Source: Devosia sp.
GTDB taxonomy: Bacteria > Pseudomonadota > Alphaproteobacteria > Rhizobiales > Devosiaceae
Assembly: GCA_028290685.1 (NCBI GenBank)
Contig: JAQGJI010000227.1
Coordinates: 1 to 14,580 of the forward strand
Direction of reading: 5' to 3'
Length of the DNA stretch: 14,580 nt
The notes beneath the pieces were generated by a model, which had not been told where the DNA came from, searched no databases, and saw only the letters and a program-made list of their open reading frames with translations. Every line of letters starts with the position of its first letter. The stretch's first letter is position 1. The translations under genes and the position numbers were made by a program. Below, one piece after another: positions 1-7,329 of this stretch.

Positions 1-114
1 CAGCTGCCGCTTTGGCTGGCCGATCTTTATGCGCGCGAGGAACGCTTCACCGTACTTGCCAACGACCAGCAGGCGGTTGAAGACTTTATTTCGGCGCGGA
101 CTCGCGCTGCCTAG
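1..114 (+). CDS. thrC: Threonine synthase, C-terminal fragment (cut by window edge)
   Basis: The first 37 codons are open in frame 1 and stop at TAG 112-114. The peptide has the look of the alphaproteobacterial threonine synthase C-terminus: a PLWLADLYAREERFTVL stretch followed by an ND..AVEDFI helix. Threonine synthase is the PLP enzyme that converts O-phosphohomoserine to threonine. Only the tail is visible, so no catalytic residue can be checked. In many Hyphomicrobiales thrC is followed by an M16 peptidase gene and a GNAT gene, exactly as here, which supports the call. The gap to the next gene is 51 bp, and read-through into it is likely. Confidence 0.75.
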   Translation, partial: QLPLWLADLYAREERFTVLANDQQAVEDFISARTRAA

Positions 115-165
115 ACGAGAAGGGAATAGGGCGGTCACGCGATCGCCTGGCCCAAGGAGAATTGT

Positions 166-1428
166 GTGAGCGTACAATCGACGACCCTGGACAATGGCAT
201 GGTGGTGCTCACCGATGACATGCCCCATCTGGAAAGTGCTTCGCTGGGCGTCTGGGTCAAGGCCGGCGCCCGTTCCGAGCGCAAGGCGGAACACGGTGTT
301 TCCCACCTGCTCGAGCACATGGCATTCAAGGGTACCACCTCGCGCAATGCACTGCAGATTGCCGAAGCCATCGAAAATGTCGGTGGGGATCTGAATGCCG
401 CGACCTCCATCGAGCACACCGGGTATTTTGCCCGAGTGCTGAAGGAAGATGTGGTGCTTGCTGCCGATATCCTCAGCGACATCCTGCAGAACTCCGTGTT
501 CGATGAAGACGAGTTGACCCGCGAAAAGCAGGTGATCGTCCAGGAAATCGGGGCGGCGCGCGACAATCCCGACGATCACGTGTTCGATCTGTTCCAGGCT
601 GCCGCCTTTCCCACCCAACCCATTGGCCGCACCATTCTGGGCACCGCGGATTCCGTGCGCGATTTCAATTCCGACATGGTGCGTAAATACATGAACCGGA
701 ACTATGTCGGCGGCCACATGGTCATGGCTGCGGCGGGCAATGTCGATCACGCCGGTCTGGTGGAAGTGGCACAGAGCCGCTTTGCCAATCTCAAGCCCAA
801 TGGCGCCCCCGCGCCCCAGCGTGCCGAGTACCAGGGCGGGGAGGAGCGCCTCCTGTCCGATCACGAACAGGCCCATATTGTCCTGGGTTTTGAAGGCCGG
901 GCCTACAACGCGGACGGTTTTTACGCGGCGCAGGTACTGGCCTCAATCCTGGGCGGCGGCATGAGTTCGCGGCTGTTTCAGGAGGTGCGCGAAAAACGCG
1001 GCCTGTGCTATTCGGTCTACTCGTTTCACTGGGCCTTTGCCGATAGTGGCGTGTTCGGGGTTGCGGCGGCAACGGGGGAGAGCGAGGTGGCCGATCTTGT
1101 GCCGGTCGTGCTGGACGAGCTCAAGCGTGCCACCCAGTCGATCACCGAAGATGAGGTGATTCGCGTGCGTAACCAGATCCGTGCCGGTCTGTTGATGTCG
1201 CTGGAAAGCCCTTCGGCCCGAGCTGGTCAATTGGCCCGCCAGCAAATCCTGTGGGGCCGCCCCATTCCCATGCAAGAGACGGTGGACCGTATCAACGCCA
1301 TCACTGCCCGGCGCGTGCAAGATATAGCCGAACAGATTTTCACCATGGGTACGCCGACCCTTGCTGGTATTGGCCCGATCGGCAACCTGGCCGATGTCGA
1401 AGCCATCGGCGATTACCTCAAGCCGTGA
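166..1428 (+). CDS. M16 family zinc metallopeptidase (mitochondrial processing peptidase-like, PepR-type)
   Basis: A 420-residue protein of usual length for bacterial M16B peptidases, homologous to the mitochondrial processing peptidase beta subunit. The inverted zinc motif HxxEH is H47-L-L-E50-H51. The distal ligand is E127, 76 residues after H51 as in MPP-beta, with E120 as the accessory glutamate (REKQVIVQEI). The C-terminal half carries the conserved GGGMSSRLFQEVREKRGLCYS segment with the Arg/Tyr pair typical of active M16 enzymes, so it is predicted to be catalytically competent. No signal peptide is visible, so it is probably cytoplasmic. Start is GTG 166, with AAGGAGA at 154-160 as the Shine-Dalgarno. 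It stops one base before the GNAT gene. The substrate cannot be read from sequence. Confidence 0.93.
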   Translation: MSVQSTTLDNGMVVLTDDMPHLESASLGVWVKAGARSERKAEHGVSHLLEHMAFKGTTSRNALQIAEAIENVGGDLNAATSIEHTGYFARVLKEDVVLAADILSDILQNSVFDEDELTREKQVIVQEIGAARDNPDDHVFDLFQAAAFPTQPIGRTILGTADSVRDFNSDMVRKYMNRNYVGGHMVMAAAGNVDHAGLVEVAQSRFANLKPNGAPAPQRAEYQGGEERLLSDHEQAHIVLGFEGRAYNADGFYAAQVLASILGGGMSSRLFQEVREKRGLCYSVYSFHWAFADSGVFGVAAATGESEVADLVPVVLDELKRATQSITEDEVIRVRNQIRAGLLMSLESPSARAGQLARQQILWGRPIPMQETVDRINAITARRVQDIAEQIFTMGTPTLAGIGPIGNLADVEAIGDYLKP

Positions 1429-1429
1429 C

Positions 1430-2044
1430 ATGGCCGTGCCCTGGCCCTGGTCCGCACCAAATCCGCTGATCTGCCTGCAGGGCAAGCGGCTCCTGCTGCG
1501 CCTGCCGCAGATGATTGATTATGCACCCTGGTACAAGCTGCGCCAGGACAGCCGCGACTTTCTCAAGCCGTTCGAGCCGCGCTGGAGCGAAGCGGATCTG
1601 AGCCGCAGGGTGTTCGCCCTGCGTGTGCGCCGCGCCCGGCAAGAAGCCGAAGCGGGCAGCGATTACTCGTTCTTCGTGTTCACCCGGGAAGGCGATGCAG
1701 AGGTGCTGGTAGGGGGCGTCACCCTGTCCAATGTGCGTCGCCGCGCCGCCCAATTCGTCAATCTGGGCTACTGGATGGGTCAGCCTTTTGCGGGCAAGGG
1801 CATCATGACTGAGGCGGTGGCGTCCTGTTTGCCTTTCGTGTTTGATACGCTGGACCTTCACCGCATCCATGCCGCATTCCTGCCGGGCAACACCGCGTCA
1901 CGTCGGGTGCTCGAAAAGAACGGATTTGTGGAAGAGGGATTCGCCGAAAAATACCTGCAGATCGATGGCCGCTGGGAAGATCATGTGCTGTTTGGCCTGA
2001 CGCGCGAGCGCTATGAGAGCTTTCGTTATATCAAGCGGGGATAA
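1430..2044 (+). CDS. GNAT N-acetyltransferase, RimJ/RimL-like
   Basis: A 204-residue GNAT-fold protein (Acetyltransf_3 type) that would transfer acetyl from acetyl-CoA, in the RimJ/RimL family to protein N-termini. The acetyl-CoA loop is Q118-P-F-A-G-K-G124 in the GYWMGQPFAGKGIMTEA stretch. It is followed by the family's HRIHAAFLPGNTASRRVLEKN segment and the GFVEEGFAEKYLQIDG ending. I chose ATG 1430, one base after the peptidase stop (TGA-C-ATG), over an in-frame start at 1361 inside the peptidase gene, because family members begin close to this point. The near overlap implies translational coupling. The acceptor substrate is unknown; calling it the ribosomal protein S5 acetyltransferase would go beyond the data. 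Confidence 0.88.
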   Translation: MAVPWPWSAPNPLICLQGKRLLLRLPQMIDYAPWYKLRQDSRDFLKPFEPRWSEADLSRRVFALRVRRARQEAEAGSDYSFFVFTREGDAEVLVGGVTLSNVRRRAAQFVNLGYWMGQPFAGKGIMTEAVASCLPFVFDTLDLHRIHAAFLPGNTASRRVLEKNGFVEEGFAEKYLQIDGRWEDHVLFGLTRERYESFRYIKRG

Positions 2045-2118
2045 GACGGCCGAAGGGTACCTGGCGCAGGCAGGATGATGTACTCTCGATGAACGTTGCC
2101 GATTGGCAACATGTGCTG

Positions 2119-2155
2119 AACCTTGTGGTAACCAACAATCCCCGTTACCAAGGTT
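2119..2155 (+). terminator. Imperfect hairpin after the GNAT gene, possible terminator
   Basis: AACCTT-GT-GGTAAC (2119-2132) can pair with GTTACCAAGGTT (2144-2155): 12 base pairs with a two-base bulge and an 11-base loop, followed by TTGCTC. It lies about 75 bases after the GNAT stop and about 100 before the next start. It could end the thrC-M16-GNAT transcript. The U-tract is poor, so a regulatory stem-loop is also possible. A smaller perfect repeat, GTTGCC-gatt-GGCAAC, sits at 2095-2110. Confidence 0.4.
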
Positions 2156-2242
2156 TGCTCCCCCCAAGAGGATGCCGCCCGGCCATCATGATCGCGCCTG
2201 CGATGTGCTCGGTGTGCTGCCACAATGAAGCCTAGTGCAGGA

Positions 2243-2248
2243 TATAAT
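2243..2248 (+). promoter_or_regulatory. Candidate -10 box of the GGDEF/EAL gene
   Basis: A perfect TATAAT lies nine bases before ATG 2257. Transcription would then begin about two bases before the start codon, giving a nearly leaderless mRNA. This agrees with the absence of any Shine-Dalgarno before 2257. The -35 is weak (GCCACA at 2219-2224, spacer 18). A chance TATAAT cannot be excluded. Confidence 0.4.
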
Positions 2249-2256
2249 CGCCCCTG

Positions 2257-5136
2257 ATGCGTCACCTTTTTGCACTCGCGATGTGTTTTGCGTTCGCCCT
2301 GGCGGCTCTTTCACAAGCTGCCGCTTTCGAGGTCATCTCCGTTCCCGAGGAGGTCAACGCCGTTAACTTGTCCGAGGTGATTGAAATTCAGCCCGGACCG
2401 GAAGGGCGTGTGCAACTCTCGACCGCACCGGGAGAGGATGGCATCATCCGGCGCATCGAGGTGCTCGCCTCCCAGCGGGGAACAACCCCTGATTTTGCAT
2501 TGTTTGCCCTGCGCAACGAAAGCGACCAGCAGATCGAGCGCCTTCTGGTGGCGCCGTTCTTCCGCTTGCCGGGCTCGGGCATTTTCCAGCCTGACCTGGG
2601 CAACGACCGGTTGACCGCCCTGACGCCCAGCGCCGGTATCCGCCCGGTCCGTCTGGCCGACAGCGAGGCCGATGTGTTTGAGGTAACGCTTGACCCCGGC
2701 GCCACCGTTACCTTCGTTGCTGAACTGACATCGGGCACTTTGCCCGAACTCTACCTGTGGCAGCCCAATGCCTATCGCGACTATGTCAACTCCTTCACGC
2801 TGTTTCGGGGGGTGGTGCTGGGCGTTGCCTCACTGGCGGCCGTTTTCCTCACCATCATGTTCGTGGTTAAAGGACGCGGCGTTTTTCCCGCGACGGCAGC
2901 CTTTGCGTGGGCTGTCCTCGTTTATCTGCTGATCGATTTCGGCATCCTGGGACGCTTGCTGGGCCTGCCGGCGGGCAGCATGCAACCCCTGCGCGCGGCC
3001 GCCGAGGCCGGCTTGGCAACAACACTTGCCGGGTTCTTGTTCATCTATCTCAATCTGCACCGCTGGCACCTGCGCTTTGTGCATCTGGCGCTGGGGCTTG
3101 CCGCGCTGTTTCTGGCACTTTTTGCTTTTGCGTTCTTTCAACCGGCAATTGCTGCAAGCATTTCCCGGTTGGTGCTGGGGCTCCTGGGACTTTCCGGCTT
3201 CTTTCTGATCCTGCTGCTGGCGCTGCGAGGGTATGATCGGGCCGTGCTGCTGGTGCCTACCTGGATCATTTTCATTGCCTGGCTATTCTATGCCTGGCTG
3301 GTCGTATCGGGGCAGGTGTCCAACGATATTGCCCAGCCCGCCGTGGGCGGTGGCCTCGTACTCATCGTCATGTTGCTTGGGTTTACCGCCGTGCAACACG
3401 CCTTTTCGGAAGGGCAGGTGTCGATCGGCACGCTGTCCGAGGTCGAGCGCCGCGCCCTGGCGCTCACGGGCTCGGGCGATTTCGTGTTCGATTGGAACAT
3501 CGAGCGCGACCGGGTGTCGGTCAGCGACGAATTGGCGACCCGGCTCGGCGAAAAGCGTGGTGCCCTGCGCGGCGCCATCAAGCGTTGGCTCGATCGCGTC
3601 CATCCCGATGACCGCGACCGCTTCCGCACCGCCTTCGACACTCTGGTGGAACTGCGCCGGGGCAAGGTATCGGCTGACATGCGCATTGCCGGCCATGACG
3701 GCAGCTATCGCTCCTTTCGCATGCGGGTGAAGCCGGTTATCGGCGGCGATGGACAAGTGAACCGCATCGTGGGCACGCTGCAGGACGTGACCGAAGATCG
3801 TGCCGCTCGTGAGCGCCTGCTGCACGACGCGGTGCATGACAGTCTGACAGGTCTGCCCAACCGCATGCTGTTCCTGGACCGGCTGGATCGCGCCCTGGTG
3901 CGCGCCCGCACCCCGGGAGGCACCAAGCCAGCCGTGTTCCTTATCGATATCGACCGCTTCATGGAGTTGGAGGAACGCATTGGGCACTCGGCGGCCGACT
4001 CCATGCTGCTGGCCATTTCCCGCCGCATCTCCCGCATCCTGCGCCCGCTCGATACCGTGGCGCGGGTCACCAGCGACCAGTTCGCCGTGATCCTGGCGTC
4101 GGAACAGGCTGCCGGAAAGATCGCTGAAACAGCCGAGCAGATCCGCAAGGCGCTCAAGGCTCCGTTCAACTTCGGGGATCGCGATCTGACCCTGACGGCG
4201 TCGATCGGCGTCACCATCTATGATGGTAACCCGGCGGAAGCCCCTGACGTGCTGCGCGATGCGGAACTGGCCATGTACTATGCCAAGCGTCTGGGGGGCG
4301 ACCGCATCGAAGCGTATCGGGCGTCGACCCGTTCGATCGCCGCCTATAACCGCGCCAGTGAAGAAGATCTGGAGCGAGGCATGAAGCAGGGCGAACTGCA
4401 TGTGCAGTTCCAACCGGTGATGGACATCCAGACCGGCCAGATGGCCGGCGCCGAAGCACTGATGCGCTGGGTTCACCCGACGCGCGGGACAGTCAACCCC
4501 GATGAGTTCGTCCCCCTGGCCGAGCGGTCCGGCCAGATCGAGAAACTAGGGCGCCTGGCCTTCGAGCAGGCCGCAGGTCAAGCCAAGGACTGGATCAACA
4601 CCATCGGTCTGCCGGAAGATTTCTTTATCTCGATCAATCTCTCACCAAGCCAGTTAACAACTGAAACCCTGCTCAACGATATGCGCAACCTGGTGAGCCA
4701 GGACAAGAACCTGGCTCATCACCTCAAGCTCGAGATCACCGAAGCGCAGGTGATGACCAATCCGGAACACTCCGCCTATATGCTGCAGGCCCTGCGCGAT
4801 CTCGGCCTTGGCCTGGCACTGGATGACTTCGGAACAGGACACTCATCGCTCAGCTACCTGCACCGTTTCCCGTTCGACACCATCAAGAGTCCCCAACCTT
4901 TTGTTAACATGGGCCAGGACAACGGCATGGCGCATACCCAGGCTCCGATCATCCGCTCCATCGTGGCGCTGGCGTCCGATCTGGACTTGATGGTCATCGC
5001 CGAAGGCGTCGAAACGCTGGACGAAATTGAGCGCCTGCGCCAGCTTAACTGCCGCTATGCGCAAGGCTTTGCCTTTGGAGCAGCCATGACTGGAATTGAG
5101 TTCGGCAAGAAATTGAGTGCGCAGGTAACGCGCTAG
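2257..5136 (+). CDS. Membrane PAS-GGDEF-EAL sensor with seven TM helices, degenerate GGDEF and altered EAL
   Basis: A 959-residue c-di-GMP-related sensor. Order: signal peptide (1 to about 23, ending SQAAA), periplasmic domain (about 24-178), seven hydrophobic helices (about 181-384), PAS/PAC (about 396-520), GGDEF (about 527-690), EAL (about 710-955). The overall plan resembles 7TMR-DISM sensors. The GGDEF motif reads TSDQF (605-609), and the upstream nucleotide-site residues are changed (DIDRFMELEE for DLDxFKxxND), so cyclase activity is unlikely. The inhibitory-site RxxD is kept (R596-P-L-D599, five residues before). In the EAL domain E733-A-L, N794, E826, D856-D857, K877, the AEGVE segment (915-919) and Q936 are kept, but the usual KxD reads K877-S-P879. 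It may be a receptor or a weak phosphodiesterase. There is no Shine-Dalgarno at ATG 2257; ATG 2281 is an alternative that shortens the signal peptide. Confidence 0.92.
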   Translation: MRHLFALAMCFAFALAALSQAAAFEVISVPEEVNAVNLSEVIEIQPGPEGRVQLSTAPGEDGIIRRIEVLASQRGTTPDFALFALRNESDQQIERLLVAPFFRLPGSGIFQPDLGNDRLTALTPSAGIRPVRLADSEADVFEVTLDPGATVTFVAELTSGTLPELYLWQPNAYRDYVNSFTLFRGVVLGVASLAAVFLTIMFVVKGRGVFPATAAFAWAVLVYLLIDFGILGRLLGLPAGSMQPLRAAAEAGLATTLAGFLFIYLNLHRWHLRFVHLALGLAALFLALFAFAFFQPAIAASISRLVLGLLGLSGFFLILLLALRGYDRAVLLVPTWIIFIAWLFYAWLVVSGQVSNDIAQPAVGGGLVLIVMLLGFTAVQHAFSEGQVSIGTLSEVERRALALTGSGDFVFDWNIERDRVSVSDELATRLGEKRGALRGAIKRWLDRVHPDDRDRFRTAFDTLVELRRGKVSADMRIAGHDGSYRSFRMRVKPVIGGDGQVNRIVGTLQDVTEDRAARERLLHDAVHDSLTGLPNRMLFLDRLDRALVRARTPGGTKPAVFLIDIDRFMELEERIGHSAADSMLLAISRRISRILRPLDTVARVTSDQFAVILASEQAAGKIAETAEQIRKALKAPFNFGDRDLTLTASIGVTIYDGNPAEAPDVLRDAELAMYYAKRLGGDRIEAYRASTRSIAAYNRASEEDLERGMKQGELHVQFQPVMDIQTGQMAGAEALMRWVHPTRGTVNPDEFVPLAERSGQIEKLGRLAFEQAAGQAKDWINTIGLPEDFFISINLSPSQLTTETLLNDMRNLVSQDKNLAHHLKLEITEAQVMTNPEHSAYMLQALRDLGLGLALDDFGTGHSSLSYLHRFPFDTIKSPQPFVNMGQDNGMAHTQAPIIRSIVALASDLDLMVIAEGVETLDEIERLRQLNCRYAQGFAFGAAMTGIEFGKKLSAQVTR

Positions 5137-5145
5137 AGGATGCTG

Positions 5146-5169
5146 TTCTCCCTAAGGATGCAGGGAGAG
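5146..5169. terminator. Hairpin between convergent genes, possible shared terminator
   Basis: TCTCCCT (5147-5153) pairs with AGGGAGA (5162-5168) over an 8-base loop, with a possible extra T:G pair outside. It fills the 40-bp gap between the converging sensor and yqgE genes. Neither strand has a real T-run after it, so intrinsic termination is uncertain. Confidence 0.35.
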
Positions 5170-5176
5170 GGCGCTT

Positions 5177-5752
5177 TCAGGCATGGCCTGCATCCGGGCT
5201 CAAGCTTGCCCGCGTGATGTGCAGACTGGCCAGCGCCGCCTCGTAGCGCTTTTCCACAGGCGTATCGAACAGCAATTCGCGCGAGAACGGGGCCGTCAGC
5301 CAGCCGTTGCGGGCGATCTCATCTTCCAGTTGGCCAGCGCTCCAGCCGCAGCACCCCAGCGCAAAAAACGACGCCTTGGGCGCGGGGCCGAATGCCATGG
5401 CCTTGAGGATATCCAGCGTTGCCGTCAGGCAAATGCCATCGCCGACCGGGTAGCTGTTGCCGCTTGAATAGTCGGAGGAATGCAGCACAAAACCGCGCCC
5501 TTTTTCAACCGGCCCGCCCCGCATCACGGTGCGCTCGCGAATTGCGGCGGGCAATCTGATCACCGCGTCCGGATCTCCGAGATCGAGTTCTTCCAAAATG
5601 TCGGCAAAGCGCAGATCGGCCAATTCACGATTGACAACGAGGCCCATCGCTCCTTCGTCCCCATGGCCAACGACCAGGATCACGCTTTGGGCGAAGTTCT
5701 CATCCACCATATCGGGCATGGCGATAAGGAATTGTCCTTCAAGTGAGTTCAT
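5177..5752 (-). CDS. YqgE/AlgH family protein (DUF179)
   Basis: A 191-residue YqgE/AlgH-family protein. The family signature runs through the whole length: GQFLIAMPDM near the start, the GHGDEGAMGLVVNR segment, MRGGPVEKGRGFVLHS, ICLTATLDILKA and GWSAGQLEDEIARNGWL, ending in AGHA. The molecular function of the family is not established. AlgH was named from alginate regulation in Pseudomonas, and that role should not be transferred here. I start at ATG 5752 because family members begin just before the QFLIAMP stretch. Neither start has a strong Shine-Dalgarno. A start at ATG 5812 or GTG 5815 would add about 20 residues and has a weak AGG upstream. The gene diverges from the DsbD-N-like gene and converges on the sensor gene. 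Confidence 0.9.
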   Translation of the reverse strand: MNSLEGQFLIAMPDMVDENFAQSVILVVGHGDEGAMGLVVNRELADLRFADILEELDLGDPDAVIRLPAAIRERTVMRGGPVEKGRGFVLHSSDYSSGNSYPVGDGICLTATLDILKAMAFGPAPKASFFALGCCGWSAGQLEDEIARNGWLTAPFSRELLFDTPVEKRYEAALASLHITRASLSPDAGHA

Positions 5753-5873
5753 GGTGAGCAATGTAAGACGCTGTGCCGCTGCTGCCAAGACGTCAGAAAT
5801 GCCGGGATGCATCACGAAGGCCTGATGGCGTGTCAGCTATTTCTTCACCTCGCCCTGCGTTAATGGCACGTCC

Positions 5874-6686
5874 ATGCATATAGCGTCCGCCTTGACCCTG
5901 CTGAGCCTGATCGCGTTACCCTCTTATGGGGGCGAAACGCCATGGCAAGAGATCGCTCCGGGGGTGCAATTGCGCCTGATCAGTGCCGGCAAGATCAACC
6001 CCGACGGCAAGACCCTGATCGGCCTCGAAATCAACATGCCCGCCAACACCAAAACCTACTGGCGCGTTCCCGGCGACACGGGCCTGCTTACCGAACTCGA
6101 CTTCACCGGCTCTGCAGGTGTGATGGGGCACACTATTCATTGGCCCTTTCCAACACGCGACCACACCGGCGATGTCCTGGACTACGTTTATTACGGGCCA
6201 ACCGTCTTGCCGGTCGAGCTTGATCTGGCTGGCGCCGCACATCTTGAACTCTCTGCACTCCTGGGTATCTGCTCGGATATCTGCATCCCGGCCCAAGCCC
6301 GTTTCTCCCTGCCGCTCACGGGTGGCAAGCCGGACATGGCCAATACCGTGCGCTTGAAACAGGCTATGGCGAAGGTCCCCATTCCATGGCCGGCGGGGCA
6401 GGAAGGGTTTGGCGCAGTGTCCTACGAGCCGGGCGACAATCTGTTGCATGTGTCCGTAAACACTTCAGCCATCGATTTGTCCTCCCTGATCGTCACCACC
6501 GCATCGGGTGAACCGCTGCTCGGAACGCCGCAAAAAAGCCCGGAACCAAACCTAGTCACCGTGCCGATTGTGGCTGAAACGAGCGAGATCGATTGGAAAG
6601 ACCAAACCATTCAGTTCACATTCATGACCGATTTGGGAGCCTATGAGGCTACGGGCGCAGTCAATGAGCCGGTGGCTGAACAATGA
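5874..6686 (+). CDS. Secreted stand-alone DsbD N-terminal-like (DsbD/ScsB-type) protein
   Basis: A 270-residue protein with an N-terminal hydrophobic signal (LTLLSLIALPSYG, residues about 7-19). The mature part resembles the periplasmic immunoglobulin-like domain of DsbD/ScsB reductases. It has a TYWRVPGDTG segment, an HWPFPTR segment, and a conserved cysteine pair in GICSDICIPA (C133 and C137), which in such domains passes electrons to periplasmic partners. The membrane DsbD core and the C-terminal thioredoxin domain are both absent, so it must rely on another protein for reduction if it is redox active. Start ATG 5874 has no clear Shine-Dalgarno. Its neighbour is a peroxiredoxin 129 bp downstream, which fits a thiol-redox setting. 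The family assignment is confident; the role is inferred. Confidence 0.85.
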   Translation: MHIASALTLLSLIALPSYGGETPWQEIAPGVQLRLISAGKINPDGKTLIGLEINMPANTKTYWRVPGDTGLLTELDFTGSAGVMGHTIHWPFPTRDHTGDVLDYVYYGPTVLPVELDLAGAAHLELSALLGICSDICIPAQARFSLPLTGGKPDMANTVRLKQAMAKVPIPWPAGQEGFGAVSYEPGDNLLHVSVNTSAIDLSSLIVTTASGEPLLGTPQKSPEPNLVTVPIVAETSEIDWKDQTIQFTFMTDLGAYEATGAVNEPVAEQ

Positions 6687-6697
6687 GCAAGAGGGGA

Positions 6698-6718
6698 AAG
6701 ACCGTTGGGGTCTTGTTT
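6698..6718 (+). terminator. Hairpin with short T-rich tail after the DsbD-N-like gene
   Basis: AAGACC (6698-6703) pairs with GGTCTT (6709-6714) over a 5-base loop, followed by GTTT, 11 bases after the upstream stop codon. It could be a weak intrinsic terminator or attenuator ahead of the peroxiredoxin gene. Confidence 0.4.
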
Positions 6719-6720
6719 GC

Positions 6721-6735
6721 GGCGGCAAAGCCGCC
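6721..6735 (+). repeat. Perfect small inverted repeat
   Basis: GGCGGC-AAA-GCCGCC, a perfect 6-bp stem with a 3-base loop. It is the second of three stem-loops in the gap before the peroxiredoxin gene. Confidence 0.5.
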
Positions 6736-6763
6736 TATCCCCCAAATGCGGACGAATGGGCAA

Positions 6764-6782
6764 GGGCAGCAATGTGCTGCCC
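6764..6782 (+). repeat. Perfect 8-bp inverted repeat before the peroxiredoxin gene
   Basis: GGGCAGCA-ATG-TGCTGCCC forms a perfect 8-bp stem with a 3-base loop, ending 33 bases before the peroxiredoxin start. It could be a protein operator or an mRNA 5' structure; there is no T-run, so it is not a typical terminator. Confidence 0.5.
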
Positions 6783-6815
6783 GATACTGGCAATAATCAC
6801 AGGGCAAACCAAGAC

Positions 6816-7310
6816 ATGATCGACCGGGGCAGCCGAATTCCGTCCGTCAAGACCAAGCTGATAACCGCTGATGATACGGCCACCACCACGAGCGATGCCG
6901 TCCTTGGCTCCGGGCTGGTCGTGTTTTTCGCGGTGCCCGGTGCGTTTACCCCCACCTGCCATGTCAATCACCTGCCTGGCTTTGTGGCCAATGCTTCCAA
7001 GCTGCGCGCTGCGGGCGTTGATCGCATCGTATGTGCCTCGGTCAATGATGCGCACGTGATGAAGGCTTGGGCCGAGGCTTCGGACGCCTTGGGCAAAATC
7101 GATTTCCTGGCTGACGGGAATGCCGAACTGGCTGATGCTATGGGGTTGTGCAAGGACATGTCCGAGAGCGGCATGGGCAAGCGCTTCACACGCTTTGCTG
7201 CTGTGGTGCGCAATGGCGTGGTCCAGCATGTGTTCCTCGAAGATGCGCCGGGTGTTGCGGCAACGGGTGCCCCGGCGATTCTGATGGCACTCGAAACTGT
7301 CCAAGCGTAG
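6816..7310 (+). CDS. Type II (Prx5-like) peroxiredoxin
   Basis: A 164-residue thioredoxin-fold peroxidase that reduces hydrogen peroxide and alkyl hydroperoxides. The peroxidatic cysteine is C48 in the signature VPGAFTPTC. A second cysteine, C73 (RIVCASVND), lies 25 residues on, the same spacing as C51/C76 in plant PrxIIB, so an intramolecular (atypical 2-Cys) mechanism is plausible. C109 is an extra cysteine. The open frame extends upstream to 6705, but the family begins with a short MIxxGxxxPSV start, which fits ATG 6816; the added 37 residues would be atypical and would run across hairpins. The Shine-Dalgarno is poor (AGGG about 12 bases upstream). No glutaredoxin domain is fused. Probably cytoplasmic. 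Confidence 0.9.
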   Translation: MIDRGSRIPSVKTKLITADDTATTTSDAVLGSGLVVFFAVPGAFTPTCHVNHLPGFVANASKLRAAGVDRIVCASVNDAHVMKAWAEASDALGKIDFLADGNAELADAMGLCKDMSESGMGKRFTRFAAVVRNGVVQHVFLEDAPGVAATGAPAILMALETVQA

Positions 7311-7329
7311 TCTGCGTCAGGAGTTGCTT

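Noticed and set aside
943..1485. 180-codon open frame antisense to the M16 peptidase
   Set aside because: Shadow of a gene with intact catalytic motifs; no supporting start site or homology.
3283..4476. Long open frame (397 codons) antisense to the GGDEF/EAL gene
   Set aside because: It lies wholly opposite a well-supported coding region, has no recognisable domain or ribosome site, and is the kind of shadow frame expected from high-GC codon bias.
6705..6815. 37-residue N-terminal extension of the peroxiredoxin
   Set aside because: It would be translated through three stem-loops, is Arg/Ser-rich with no targeting features, and exceeds the normal family length.
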